Source: Ailurus styani (taxonomy: Eukaryota; Chordata; Mammalia; Carnivora; Ailuridae). Taken from it: a stretch of DNA of 64,000 nt. The notes beneath the pieces were generated by a model. It saw only the letters and a program-made list of their open reading frames with translations, was not told the DNA's origin and did no database searches. The number at the start of each line of letters is the position of its first letter. Within the stretch, counting starts at the first letter, position 1. Where the stretch lies: NCBI GenBank assembly GCA_002007465.1, contig LNAC01000136.1, positions 2,534,823 to 2,598,822 on the forward strand. The letters run 5' to 3'. Of this stretch, positions 11,346-23,095 are shown in pieces. A program made the position numbers and the translations under genes.

Positions 11346-12598
11346 CTGAAAAATGAAGGGAACAGAAAAGAGCTCTGTGGAGGAGCTCTCTAGCAGGATC
11401 TCATGGAGGGAGACAAAGAGCGAAGGAAGGAGAGCGCTGTCTTTCATCCTTTCCTCTATGAAGTTCGGGTCCTGTTGGAATGTTCAGTCTCAGACTTTAT
11501 CACCCGACTGTGAGCCAACGAATGCAAAACTTCTAGGGGAAAGATTTAACATGCAACCCTCAGGATACGAAGACCCTGGCCCCAGCCACTTCAGCAGTGA
11601 CTTGGGAGAATTTCAACATTCTCATTTGAGAACACAGGACAGTTACTGGGCTACTGTGGAAATAAAAACTAAACACTAAAAAATGTAGCTCTGAAATAGT
11701 GTGGTCCAAGAAATCGCTGAGGTTTGGAATGAAATATGTTTGTTGTAGGATAAGAATAGGTATGTTAATCTCATGCAATTTTATCCTTTGGGTTTCTCTG
11801 GCATTTTTAAGTGAAGTGATCTTATTTTCAATAACCTTAATAAAGTCTGAGTTTGCGAGAAGCGTAAAAAAATCCATACTTCATCCCAGGTCAATGTTCT
11901 GCTCTGTCTATTTTAATTTTTAAGGCAATGTCGGGGGGAAAGTGCAAAAAATAAAATAAAGAAAGTCTCTGCTAATGGTGAGGAAGGAGGAGCAATGTGG
12001 TAGGTATTTTGAAATACATTCATTTCCAACCTGAGATTTCTGTGGCTTGCCCCCAGGTGGGAAAAATGTCATTGGAAAAATTGCTTTCGTTGTCCTCAAA
12101 ATTATGATACATTTAGAAGGAAGAAAATGAAATTTGTACCGTAAACTTTCGTGGGCCCGACTGGTATGTCATCTGTGTGCTTTCTTCCGTTTTATACTCT
12201 TCATTCTTATGGAAAATTATAGCATTTTCAGTATCTGCATGGGAGAAGCCACAGAGAGCTAAGGTAAGTTAACTAATACCCAGCTATGTAAATCAGTTTC
12301 AATCTGCCTTTTGCATATATCTGCCCAATTTTAGTCTGCCCATGTTTCTGTTATTCATCTACTGTTGAAGAAAACTCCCACTGGTATCGTACACAATGTC
12401 CATAGGTATTATAAATATCCTTTCATTTTTCTCCACTGAGGGATAAAGCACGGGGTCAATTCAAAGTCAATCTTAAATTTTTAAGGCAGGCGAGTATATC
12501 ATTTGCATACAGATCAGCAAGCTGTCCTTTAGTTGGGGAAAGATTTACAGATACTTTAAAATCAGGCCTAATCTATAAAACAAACAAGCACAGAGCTA
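11346..12598. other. No feature recognised
   Basis: Contains a 108-codon plus-strand frame (11353-11679) and a 105-codon minus frame (11560-11877). Neither shows a signal peptide, membrane segment or known motif, and they overlap each other. Confidence 0.45.
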
Positions 12599-12599
12599 A

Positions 12600-12662
12600 A
12601 GTGAAGCCAGAGAAAGAGGGAGGAAGGGAGGGAGGGGGAGAGAGAGAGAAATAGAGAGAACA
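12600..12662. repeat. GA-rich low-complexity tract
   Basis: 'agaaagagggaggaaggga' leading into repeated ggga and gaga units. Confidence 0.85.
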
Positions 12663-13590
12663 CATCAGATTGTAATAGCTTTGAATGTTGGTCACAGAAG
12701 AAATTTCTTTCTGTAAATTGCTTTTGGGTAAGATTCTAGAAGCCCCAGTGTGGCCTAAACTGGGGAGCCCGATCTGGGAGGGCTCACGAGTGGCTCTGAG
12801 GTACCAGGCACCATTTAATTGCCACTTAAGTTTACCACCATAAAGTGTAGATTTCAGGCACGCCTTGGTTTGAGTTTTGTTGTTGTTGTTTAAATAAAAC
12901 CTCTTTTTTTTTTTTCAATTATCTCTGGCTTAATCAGTGCATGCTTGCAATTTGCTTTGGTCCAACAGAACTTAGCCGTAAAGGTCATCCTCTGAAAGTC
13001 CTTCGTGTTCCTCTGCCCACCCCGAGGGAGAAACGCAGTATCCTAGGAATAGCCAGGGCAGAGGGCCAGGACCCAGGCGTGGGTCCTGCTCCCAGGACTT
13101 AGTCATGGCTCTCTCAGATCTGCTCAACGGGCTGCCTGCGTGGCCCCAAGTCAGAAGATTAGGGACAGGAAGAAATTAAAGGGCGGAGGAGAGACAGGGA
13201 CAAGACAAACTGAACTTAGCGATGACGTGGGTGTCTGGGAGCCAGGCCAGACCCTGGAGACTCGAGAACTGCTGCTTTCACAGAACTTCTCCGCCTGCCT
13301 TCTCACCTCCTTATCCCCCACATCACCACCTTGAGGTTGACCCTTTCCCTCTTCTCTGGGCACATACTAGTCCTGATTCAAACCCACTGTGCAGAGAGGA
13401 TCAGGTCTTCACACGTTCTAAGACGTCAGTGAGGAATCACAGCCTGAAGGGTAACTTCCACAAAGCAAATTATGAGTCTTTTAACCATTACAAAGAAATA
13501 CCCCCAAAACGATAACTACAAAGTTAATTACAAAAACTTACTAGTGTTTTTATAATAACCCCCAAAATCACATAATTACAAAATTATTTT
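12663..13590. other. No feature recognised
   Basis: Mostly unique, with a TTG-rich tract and poly-T at about 12875-12916. Overlapping frames of 64-97 codons near 13140-13515 lie on both strands and look like chance. Confidence 0.5.
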
Positions 13591-13607
13591 TAAAATTACA
13601 AGACAAG

Positions 13608-13813
13608 GGGCTCCTGGGTGGCTCAGTGGGTTGGGCCTCTGCCTTTGGCTCAGGTCATGATCTCAGGGTCCTGGGATCGAGTCCTTCATGGGGCTCTCTG
13701 CTCAGCAGGGAGCCTGCTTCCCTCTCTCTCTGCCTGCCTCTCTGCCTACTTGTGATCTCTCTCTCTCTCTCTCTCTGTCAAATAAATAAATTTTTTAAAA
13801 AATAATAAAAAAA
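13608..13813 (+). mobile_element. SINEC, recent, with 17-base target duplication
   Basis: Forward carnivore SINE: tRNA-like head 'ctcctgggtggctcagtggg', 'gatctcagggtcctgggatcg', 'ctgctcagcagggagcctgc', a (CT)n block and an A-rich tail. The 17-base direct repeat 'taaaattacaagacaag' is perfect at 13591-13607 and 13814-13830, which marks a young insertion. Confidence 0.97.
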
Positions 13814-13830
13814 TAAAATTACAAGACAAG

Positions 13831-14215
13831 AAAAAGGAAAAGAGCCCTGACAGTTTAGTTTTATATGAGGAAGGGGTGGAGGGTCTCTCCCCCAACATCC
13901 TGCAAACAAGATCAGCGTCTCCCACACGTGCTTGGGAAGCGGTTTTGCCTGAGCTGTTAGTAGGTATTTCACACACAGGCGCACAAAGACAAAGACGGTT
14001 GAAACTTGGGGGAAAGAGAGGGTAGACTTTCCCTGAGCTGTTAATATGTTTACGTGGACTCTGGGTCTCTAAATCACTGATAGTATGTACATCATTTTCC
14101 AAACCCACTTATTCACAGACACTGTTTCAAGGCATATATCTGTGTATAACCCTTTTTTTTTTTGTGGCCACGTCAACTCAACTATGAGATAATTAGACAC
14201 AAGTATACTTTCAAG
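13831..14215. other. No feature recognised
   Basis: Unique sequence. The 120-codon minus frame at 13746-14108 runs into the SINE and is not a gene. Confidence 0.5.
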
Positions 14216-14219
14216 ATAG

Positions 14220-15100
14220 CTCCTTTAATTTTTCAAGACCCTTCCTTGAACACCTTATCACTGACCCTTCCACTCCTACCGCTTTTCCATCTTCCTCCTA
14301 TTCCTACTCCCAGCTCATTTCAGCTGGTCACTCTAGCTTTGCTTTTAGGACTTCATTCAGGCATGATCTCTTCCAGAAGTGTTCCTGAACCAGCTTCCGC
14401 CCTATATTAGTTTCCTAGGCGACTGTAGCAAATCACCAACAACTGGGTGTTTTATTGCAACAGAAATTTATTCTCTCAGAGCTCTGGAGACCAGAAGTCT
14501 GAAATCAAGGGCCTGGGAGGGCCACGCTCCCTCTGGAAGCTCCAGAGGACAGTCCTTCCTTGCCTTCTCCAGCTTCTGGTGGCTGTAGGCATTTCTTGGA
14601 TTTGGAAATAAAACTCTAATCTCTGCCTCCATCTTTGCATGGCCTTTTCCCCATGTGTCTATGTCTTCTCCTCTTCCAACCAGTCTAGGGACACTGTCAT
14701 CAGATTAAGACCCACCCTAATCCAGGATGATCTTATCCCAGATCCTCAACCTAATTACATCTGGGAAGAGCCTTTTTCCAATTAAGGTCACATTGACAAG
14801 TTCTGGGTGGCCATACCTTTGGGGGGCCACCATCTAACCCACTACACACCCCAGGTTCCTTTGCTTACCGCCCCCATGCTTTCTCGGTACCTCTGGCTTG
14901 TGTTGATTATGGCATTTACTATACCGTGTCGTAATGACTTGCCTCCGTACTTCCCGATCATACCTCTCTATCCTGTGAGATCCCGGTGGGCAGCCTCAGT
15001 GCCTTACATGTCTTTGAATCTCTATCACCTGTGCAAATGGAGCTTTTATAAATGTCTGAATGAGCACACGAATGACCCTTTGTGCAAATAGCTCTCTGTT
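14220..15100 (+). mobile_element. L2 LINE split by an MLT1 LTR
   Basis: The left part (14220-14403) gives 'cttccagaagtgttcctgaaccagc', the L2 'cttccaggaagccttccctgacc' region. The right part (14847-15100) resumes with 'ccccaggttcctttgc' and ends in the terminal 'gatcccggtgggcagc ... aatgtctgaatgagc' region. The MLT1 LTR sits between them, so the L2 is the older of the two. Confidence 0.6.
14404..14846 (-). mobile_element. MLT1-type MaLR LTR
   Basis: Reverse MLT1: 'tattagtttcctaggcgactgtagcaaatcac', 'aacagaaatttattctctcag', 'agctctggagaccagaagtc', 'agattaagacccaccctaatcc', and an end at 'ctttggggggccac ... actaca'. This solitary LTR has no internal region beside it. Confidence 0.85.
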
Positions 15101-15194
15101 CTCTTAAGGCTGTTGCTATGTATCCTACTTCCTTTCCCTACATGGTACTCAACAATCTCTAAATCATAACCGTTCTCCCACAGTTACCTTATTT

Positions 15195-15365
15195 ATTATT
15201 TAATTTTTTTATTTGAGTAGATTTGGCACACACTGTCACAGTGGTGTCAGGCGTACAACACAGGGATTCAGCTTCTCTACAACGGTGTGCTATGCTCACC
15301 GCAAGCGTAGCTGCCACCCATCACCATCATTGTTACCTTTCAAAAAATTTGCAAGGGATTGATTC
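15195..15365 (-). mobile_element. L1 3' fragment
   Basis: 'agatttggcacacactgtcacagtggtgtcaggcgtacaacacaggg' and 'gctcaccgcaagcgtagctgcc' match antisense L1 end text ('gttgacacacaatgttacattagtttcaggtgtacaacatag'). Confidence 0.6.
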
Positions 15366-15460
15366 ATAATTTTGCCATTTGGTGGAAAATGTTTGCTCTG
15401 TCATAAAAAGGCTGGTGTTGATGTACTAACATTGCTTTGGTGACTGACATCATTATTTTT

Positions 15461-15654
15461 TTTTAAGATTTTACTTATTTACTTGTCAGAGAGAGGGAGC
15501 ACAAAAGGAGGGGAAGCGGCAGGCAGGGGGAGAGGGAGAAGCAGACTTCCCGTTGAGCAGGGAGACCGATGTGGGATTGGATCCCAGGACCCTGGGGTCA
15601 TGACCTGAGCTGAAGGCAGATGCTCAACCGACTGAGCCACCCAGGTGTCCCAGG
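15461..15654 (-). mobile_element. SINEC with 13-base target duplication
   Basis: Reversed carnivore SINE with 'gggtcatgacctgagctg' and 'ccgactgagccacccaggtg'. The flanking repeat 'catcattattttt' is exact at 15448-15460 and 15655-15667. Confidence 0.95.
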
Positions 15655-15667
15655 CATCATTATTTTT

Positions 15668-16099
15668 ATTAGTGTATCAAAAGGGCAGAGAAATGCCTTG
15701 AAATGTGTGTTGTTGTCCAAAGAACCAACTACGGCACTGTTCACCTACTGTGATTATTATCCACCAATGATTTGGAAACCACAGAATGTTGGCAAGATTG
15801 GTGGTTGCCTTATTTTGAGGTGACTCCGGTTTTTGCCTATGTGTCTTTGCTGGGTTCTAGCCTCGACATAGCAGCCCCCAGTAGGTTCTTTTCTATTGGG
15901 AAATACGTTGACAAAAACTGTTCTTTGCCCTTTAGAAACCGATCATCGATTTGGGGTGAAGGGAAATATAAACAAAGTTCAGTGCCTTGAAGTAACTGAG
16001 AGGTGCCATGTGTGCGGTGTGGCCTTTTCTTCACGGAATCCACACAATGCACATGTTCTAAATCTATCAGGAGCAGAAGCTTCGAGACTCTTTGGTACC
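15668..16099. other. No feature recognised
   Basis: Unique sequence. Overlapping frames on both strands (67-115 codons) have no motif. Confidence 0.45.
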
Positions 16100-16590
16100 A
16101 TTCAAACACCCTTGCGTGACTTACACGGGTCTTTCCCTTATCTCTTCAGCCTCATTTCCCTCCTCCCAGAACATGTGTCAGCCACACTGCACTACCTGTT
16201 GCTTCCCAATGTGCTCCCTTCTCTTTCTCCTCCAGGTCTCTGAACATGCTGTGGGCTTTCCCGGTGCCACTGTGTGCTGCTTTCTCCCCGCTCCCCTCTT
16301 CTGTCCACACAGCGGGGGCGTCAGCTGGCCTATTCGCCCTTCGAATGTCAATCTAGATGTCACTTCCTCTACAAAGCCTTCTCCAAGCTCCCCAAGTCAG
16401 GAGAGAACGCCCTTCCTCAATATGCTCTTAGGGCTCTTACATGTGGTACTGATCCTCAGTCCCTTTCATGAGATTGTCAGCAACATGAGTGTTACCAAAC
16501 CTTGCTCACCTTCTTGTCCCCAGCGCTCATAAATGCCCCTGGTACATAGAGGACATTCGGTACAGACTTGTAGGAGGAAGGGAAGGGAAG
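16100..16590 (+). mobile_element. L2 LINE 3' region
   Basis: 'aatctagatgtcacttcctctacaaagccttctcc' at 16348-16384 is the L2 phrase 'cttagatgtcacttcctccaggaagccttcc'. The terminal region follows with 'cttgtccccagcgctcataaatgcccctggtacatagagg' (L2: 'tatccccagcacctagcacagtgcctggcacatagtagg'). Confidence 0.75.
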
Positions 16591-16606
16591 GGAAGGGGGA
16601 AGGAAG
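16573..16606. repeat. (GGGAA)n tract
   Basis: Four to five imperfect gggaa units inside a purine-rich stretch. Confidence 0.85.
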
Positions 16607-17435
16607 TGTCTTCCAGACTTAGCAGAGTGTTTGCCTGTTCTGCTCGGAAAGTGGCCGAGCCAGCCCTCATCCTCCTCCCCTCCTCGCTGCAAGTTTGAGA
16701 TCCCAGCAGGGTGGTGTAGATGTGTGTCAGAGGAGCCCCCAGCAACACCCAGCAGTACGTAGCCACTCATCTGCTTCTGTGCGCATCTAGCCATGAGAAA
16801 ACGATGATCTATTTTCTGACTTTGATGCTCGTTGCATTTTAATGAAAATAAAAATACCATTTCCTTTTCTCACACTAACGATGAGAGGAGGCTTCCGGAT
16901 AGGCGGAGATGCCAAACTTTCTTTCCTGATTTCTTTGCCTCCCATACCTCATTTAGATTCCATTGCTTATTGCATCAGAATAAATCATCGGAGCCTGCCC
17001 AAACTGAAGCAGCTGCTAGCTTTCCTGGTTTTTCCTACTGGCTGGAGAGGCTTTCTGCAAAGGTGCCCTCATATGGAAAAGGCTACTTCGAAATGTGCTC
17101 TAAAGGTCTGCGCAATGGTTATGCCCCTAGCTGGCATTTCTTCACTTGTTGATTCAACAAAAACTCTCAGAATGAGTGAATGCATGGATGGATGGAGGAT
17201 GTCTTCCAGAACCGAGTGCCATCTCTTTCTTTGCCCCTCCAGTAATCAGTAATCCGGCCTGGAGCCTGTTCTGGAAAAGATTACAACAAGATATCTATTC
17301 ATCTTCAAGATCCATCATTTTTAAGAACTAAAACTTAACCACCCGGTTCTGTGATCCTTTGAGGACTAGGCAGTATCTGCAGTTAGATTCCTTTTGTTTC
17401 ATAATCGAACACATTCTTAATTTTCTGGGCCATAA
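16607..17435. other. No feature recognised
   Basis: Unique sequence with two overlapping plus-strand frames (106 and 136 codons at 16832-17252) that share bases in different frames and show no motif. Confidence 0.45.
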
Positions 17436-17439
17436 ATCA

Positions 17440-17640
17440 AATTATCATAGATTTTTTTTTAAACTCTGGGTTTATTTTTTGAAGACTCCTCTTCAAGAGC
17501 ATCCTTGCCAGCATTTGGTGTGTTCAGTGCCTCAGATTTTGACCATTCTGGTGAAGCGGTATCTTTGTTGTTTTAGTTTGCCTTTTCCTGACGACACAGG
17601 ATGCTATCACTGTGTCATATGATGACATATGATGCACACC
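17440..17640 (-). mobile_element. L1 ORF2-region fragment
   Basis: 'catccttgccagcatttggtg' with 'tcagattttgaccattctgg', 'tttgccttttcctgacgac' and 'catatgatgcacacc' is antisense L1 ORF2 text in the right order. Confidence 0.7.
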
Positions 17641-19285
17641 TTTTTCAAGGAAGAGAAGTCTTCCTGCCTCCAGACCCTACTTAGAAACTCCAGAAGGAAG
17701 GTTACCTCTTCAGTTCCCACCAGCCTGTTCTAAGGGTAAAGATAGGAAAACGGCGATAACAGGGATTTTAGATCTGTTTTTTTAGGTTCAGATCCTGACC
17801 GATAATTCCCCCAGGAGCAAGATATCCTTTGACAATGGCAACCATGTTCTGTCAGATGATTCTTACACGAGGAGAAAAATTTTGTTTTAAAATATGAACT
17901 TGAAAAAGAAATGTTTGGCAATGAGAGAGAATGACTACAAAACAAGGTAATTGGCCCCTTTATTGCGGTCTCTGGATAGCTGCCCAGAGAGGAATACATT
18001 CCATGGGGCCAGAGCTTCAAATCAATTTATGGTCCCGGTGGTCTGGATGGCACAATAGATTTCCTACTTGCTACTCGATCTGTGAAAGCCAGACGGTCCT
18101 GATTTAGAGCCAGACTTTGCTTAAAATCATTCCAATAGACTAACTCCTGTGATCCCAAGGGAAATGAATCTAGAAGTCGTAGACAAAATGTTTTGTGAAG
18201 GTCTACAATAATTAAACATCTAATGAAAATGCAATATGACCTACTGTTTTCTGTAGTAAGTGGAAGAAAGATGCGTTTAGGTAGGTCTTTTGATAAATAG
18301 TACTTTGGGTACCGTTCTTAGTGTTAGGGATCCTTATGAAATATATGGAAAAGTATTACTGCAGTAAATATCTATTTGTATCTGCAAAGATGTGTTTTTA
18401 AGCCTTTAACATGCATTTAACTTGGGATCGGTAAGTTTACACCACTTAGCTTTACTTTATGTTCTTCACTAAATTCTTACCAACTGGCCCTCATTACCAA
18501 TTCTTACCAAACAGGCACCTCGTTTTCTCCAAAGATGAGTGATCTAATCCTCCCACTAGGTTTCCCTTTGGGCGAAGAGAAAATTGCTTCAACTGCATAT
18601 TACCAGACAGCCCTAGCCTTGTCCCAGGGCCATCAGTGCAATGATGTCTGTCTTCACACTATCAGATGGAATTCCTCTGAGCGCATGAGAGACATGGTAC
18701 AATGGAGAGGTGACCTCCCTAGCCTGGGTTCTTGAGAATATAATAGTAGATATTTTCACAAACTAGTAAAAAAAATTATCCTTATCAAGAATTGACTAAG
18801 GAGAAAAGGACCACAAATGAGATAATCCACAATATTCACCATATTATTCCAAACAGAGGGAGGAAAGAATTTCAGCTTCTGTCATGGGTAAAACGAGAGT
18901 AGTCTTTTCAAGACACAATGCTAAACTCTCCACACTGGAACCAGGTTTTCCTCTGGGGACGGACAATCTCTAACTCAGAAAGGAAAGCTAATCACAACCC
19001 CTCAGCCAGAGTTCACCAGGAGCCAAACCAAAATCAACTCTATTTCACTCCCACTCTCCAGTAGACATATAGCCACTTAAGACAAAAAAGTTCTTCTTGC
19101 TTCGGCTGTGCTTGGAAGATCTCAGCCTCCTGGATTTAACTAGTCCAACAGAAGCTGGCAGGAAACAACTGTCAGGAGGTTGCCAAATAAATAATACAGA
19201 AGTTACGTGCAAAGAGTTTTAATGCATCTCTTGTTGACAAACTACACGGGTATAGATTCCAGAATCATGTTCTATCACCCGTTCT
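17641..19285. other. Long unique stretch, nothing assigned
   Basis: 1.6 kb without a recognisable transposon. The 66-codon plus frame at 18535-18735 has no signal or motif. Confidence 0.4.
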
Positions 19286-19289
19286 CAAA

Positions 19290-19490
19290 GGTCTTCTATA
19301 TGCCAGGCACTTAAAGTTGCTGCAAGCGAAGGGATTCCTGCCCTCAACAAGTTGAAGGCCCAATGAAAATTAGACACAAATAATTACAGTAGAAGACAAC
19401 AAACTACGTAATAGAAGCAGATTCCAATGTCTATAGGTGCCCAGAGGAAAGAAGATTAATGATTTCTTCTTCAGGAAGGAAGGCATTCGC
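19290..19490 (-). mobile_element. L2 3' end
   Basis: 'ctatatgccaggcacttaaag' followed by 'ctgccctcaacaagttgaagg' and 'agacacaaataattacagt' is the antisense L2 terminus. Confidence 0.55.
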
Positions 19491-19544
19491 CACCCAGCTA
19501 AAACTCCCCAAACGACACATATCCATAGCAACAAGGACACCCAA

Positions 19545-19712
19545 AACCTTGCTATTCAGAGCATTCGGCCCAGGCCAGCCAGCAACACTGGCATCACCTA
19601 AGAACACGTGAGAAATCCTCCAAACTTCAGGCCCCTCTTACTGACTCAGTCTGCACTTTAATGAGGTTCACAGGAGTTTCACACACCCATTCATTTTGAG
19701 AAGCACTAGTCT
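19545..19712 (-). mobile_element. MER5-like hAT element, copy 1
   Basis: 'cagcaacactggcatcacctaagaac', 'atcctccaaacttcaggccccnc'-like text and the end 'attttgagaagcactag' follow the MER5 non-autonomous hAT consensus in one orientation. Too short to encode a transposase. Confidence 0.6.
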
Positions 19713-19905
19713 AGAACAGTGTTCCCCCAACTTCAGCATGCTTCGGAATCACCTGCAAGGCTCGTTAAAGACAGATTCCCTTATGCCCGCCCCAGTATTT
19801 CTGATGCTGTATGTCTGGGTAGGGCTCTAGTATTGGCACGTCCAGCAAGTTCCCAGGGGATGCTGATGCTGCGATCTAGGGATCATCTTGATAATCACAG
19901 GTGTA
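19713..19905 (+). mobile_element. MER5-like hAT element, copy 2 (inverted)
   Basis: 'cagtgttcccccaacttcagcatgcttcggaatcacctgcaagg', 'agtatttctgatgctgtatgtctggg' and 'aagttcccaggggatgctgatgctgc' follow MER5 in the opposite orientation to the copy immediately upstream. Confidence 0.7.
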
Positions 19906-20039
19906 GATCACGAATCGAGAGAAAGAAAAGAGTATGGAATACCTCCTGGGCGATTTAAGAAAACTACCATATGACTCTGATATCTTGCATACTCAGGAGC
20001 AAACCTGCTGATCAGTGGCTCATCAGGGGATGATATTTC

Positions 20040-20165
20040 CATCCCATTTGCCCTGCCCAGATTATAAGATGTGCAAAGGTAAAGGACAATACCCCTTTTG
20101 CTTGCCATTTTATCCCCAGTCCCTAGAGCAGAGTAGGTGCTCAATAATATGATGCTTTCTTTTTC
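20040..20165 (+). mobile_element. L2 3' end
   Basis: 'gccattttatccccagtccctagagcagagtaggtgctcaataatatgatg' is the L2 terminal signature. Confidence 0.65.
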
Positions 20166-21498
20166 CATGAGTTAAGCATGGAAGACCCTGTTCTTTGATA
20201 GACCATCCATCCTTATCTACACCACTGGTTGGAAAAGCAGACACTGAGCGTTCTGGAACAGACCACATATTCAGCTTGCCAGAAAAGCCCTGCAACGAGA
20301 GGACATTGAACACTTATCCAGCTATTAATTAATAAAATAACCCCAGGTTTCTCATTTGCTTATGGTGAGCACACATCTTCTAACACACACCAGACAAGGC
20401 AGGCCAGGAGTTGATCACAGAAAGTCATCTCAAAAGCTTAACAGCATGGACAACAGCCTAGGTCAAGCCAAGTAGTTTAAATTCATAATTGTTCAGGCTA
20501 AACAAATTGCCAAGGATTGAGTCCACTACTTAGAGTGGCCCCTCAAAAGTTCTATTACCTGGAAATCTCCCCTAGATGTTTAACTTACGTTGAATTTTCA
20601 GGTCAACGACATGATCTAGTGGCAGATTACGATGGTCTGTGTACAAGAGAGAGGATAAGAGAGCTTTTCCCGCATCGCCCATAGACTGTCCTGCCTTTTC
20701 AAGGGTATGATTGCTTCTACATTAATTTGTTATACTGAAAATTTCATAAGAAATACACACCATGAATCCTTGAATGTACCGTTACCTTATGGGATGTTTA
20801 TTCATTGATCCTACTTAGCTTGCTTTTTTTCTCCATTTCTGCTGCCTGTTCTAGTCCACACAAGCTCCAGGAAATAAGAGGCAGGGTTGGAAAGCTTCCA
20901 CCTGGCATTCTGGATGTGTCTACTTTGATTATTATTCAATAATTCCAACCAGTCACACATAATGTAATATGATTTATGGCGTGTTGAGTGATAATACTGA
21001 AACATGCATTTATCTCAGCAGTTAAGAATCAGTAAAAATAACAAGAAAATAATATCTTCACCCACATGAAGTAAATCCATTACTCTAAATACTGTATGTA
21101 TTTCCCAGGCCCTGAAGATAGAATCCATCTTCCTTATTTTGTTGAAGAAGTACAAAGGTGGTGTTTTTTTTCTTCTCAAAATGTTCTGGAGTTGTCAGCA
21201 AAGCCTCTAAAAGCTTCAGTTGCGAGGGAGCTATGAATTCTGTTAACACTTATTTATTCAAAATAATTGGAAAAGGCAACTAACCTTTATTCATATATCT
21301 TATCAAACCCTCAGAATCACCATCTTTGAAGGATGGACTGATGCCTAAAGGGTGTAAGGGGAAAAAAGAAAAAACTAAAACTGCTCCAGCTACTCCTCTT
21401 GGATAACTGCTAACATCCATGTCACCACGGACTCCCTCCTTCCAATATCAGAAGGAAAATGCATGTGGTAAGTAGGGGGTGGTATATAATATACTCAG
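20166..21498. other. No feature recognised
   Basis: Unique sequence; possible MIR remnant near 21270-21350 ('aacctttattcatatatcttatcaaaccctc') too weak to call. Confidence 0.45.
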
Positions 21499-21501
21499 CT
21501 T

Positions 21502-21666
21502 GGGGGCGTGTGGGTGGCTCAGTCGGTTAAACTCCTGACTCTAGATCTGGGCTCAGGTCCTGGTCTCACAGTCCTGGGATGAAGCCTGGGGTCGATTCTC
21601 TCTCTCCTTCTCCTTCTGCCCCTCCCCCCACTCATGCGCATGATCTCTCTTCCTCTTAAAAAAAAA
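21502..21666 (+). mobile_element. SINEC, older copy
   Basis: Forward carnivore SINE with 'gtgggtggctcagtcggtta' head, 'gtcctgggatgaagcctggg' and a CT-rich stretch, ending in poly-A. The copy is shortened and has no exact target duplication. Confidence 0.85.
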
Positions 21667-21763
21667 TGATGATGATGATATTCTCAGTGTGGTCATCACA
21701 AATGTATACACTACTCATCCTGCCCCTAATATCACTGCAGACTAGATATGCCTGTTCTATATG

Positions 21764-21766
<3 letters not shown>

Positions 21767-21810
<44 letters not shown>
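21767..21810. repeat. (AC)n microsatellite
   Basis: About 22 uninterrupted AC units. Confidence 0.98.
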
Positions 21811-21813
<3 letters not shown>

Positions 21814-22419
21814 GCAATACGGATGTTTGTGGAAAGGAAAAGTTAAAAACCAACTTTTCTTTTCTCTCTCTCTCTCTAAAGGAAGAAATCAAGAGCTGAA
21901 GAGAGTTTTTACATTATCCATATAATTACCTAACTTCCCCCCCCTTTTTTTTTGCCAGGCAGAACTAGCTGTGTGGGACCAAAGAATGACAGACCCTAAA
22001 AGGGCTTAATTGGTCTCATCTTGCCAGAAGTTGCTGCTAGTTGTTAAATGTTACTGCACTTTCCTTCTCTCCCTGACATTTCCTTTTCTACCACTGCTAA
22101 TTGCCAAGATAAGTTTTCTCTAATGACACACCTTTGTCCTTCACCTTACTCAACAGTGTGAAGAAAATAAAGAGGAGACCCATGGAAAACAGGCGAGACA
22201 TTGTACACTGAAGGTTGGTAATATATGGTCCTGTCATTTCAATTCTCTCATGACCTTTGTGGTACATTTTATGCAAAGAATAATGAACGAAGATATCTTA
22301 GAGAAACTTCCTGAACTTCTTGTCCTATACACATAGACATTTTCTTGAGATTTTATGAGGGGTGAGAGGGGGTGAGACGGGGGTGGAGAAAATCAAAAAA
22401 GAGACTAAATTCGAGGAAG
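21811..22419. other. No feature recognised
   Basis: Unique sequence with a short CT run (21861-21878) and a C/T-run at about 21936-21954. Confidence 0.45.
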
Positions 22420-22600
22420 TGACCTTTTAATGGAGTCCATTTGGCAATTTAGCAAATAAATCTCTTTACCTAGACCCAAAAGGAAGCTGGATTATGGTGA
22501 ATTCTGTTCTGTGGGTAAATTATTTAAATGAGCTTTTAAAGTATGCTCATTTTATACAAATCTGTGGACTTAAGTCAGCAAGGATAAAAGCAAATTCCAA
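22420..22600. other. Candidate conserved non-coding element
   Basis: Repeat-free AT-rich block ('ggagtccatttggcaattta', 'aaattatttaaatgagctt') with homeobox-like ATTA/TAAT cores. The reading rests on texture only. Confidence 0.2.
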
Positions 22601-22985
22601 TCTTTCTTGGACCTTCTGTCTTGGAAACTCTTCCTAGGAATTACCCATTTTCACTGACTATGATATGACCTATTTGGCCACCTGCCTTCAGTTATACAAA
22701 AACAGTGATTAAAACTTGCCTGTGAACTCAGTCTGCAGCCTTTATCTGGCCCCTGCTATCCCAAGGTGAGTAGAAGGAGAAATGAGAAAAATTCAGAATG
22801 ATCGGGAACTATCCACAAAGGAATAGACTAAAGTTTGAAGAGCTGACCCCAGAGCCATCCATGCTCCAAGGCAACAAGTGATGTATGGAACATGGAGAGA
22901 AATGGATCATAATCCTCTATCCAAATTTGCTTTGTAATCTCAGATGCTCTCTTATTTCTAGCAGAGCTATGCTGCTCTAGAGACA
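22601..22985. other. No feature recognised
   Basis: Unique sequence without open frames or known repeat text. Confidence 0.5.
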
Positions 22986-22989
22986 AGAA

Positions 22990-23095
22990 CAGGGAACGGT
23001 GAATCCCAAGTCCTTCTACTATTTATTAACTGGATGATCCTTTTGCCTCACTGAAGGATACCGTCTCTATCTAGAAAAGGAAATTAATATTACCC
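22990..23095 (+). mobile_element. Possible MIR fragment
   Basis: 'gatccttttgcctcactgaagg' and 'ctagaaaaggaaattaatattacccacc' loosely follow MIR 'ctctgagcctcagtttcctc ... aaaatggggataataatagtacc'. Confidence 0.35.

Noticed and set aside
13608..13690. tRNA-Lys genes at the heads of the SINEs
   Set aside because: The tRNA-like part belongs to retroposed SINEs with tails and target duplications; cloverleaf positions are degraded.
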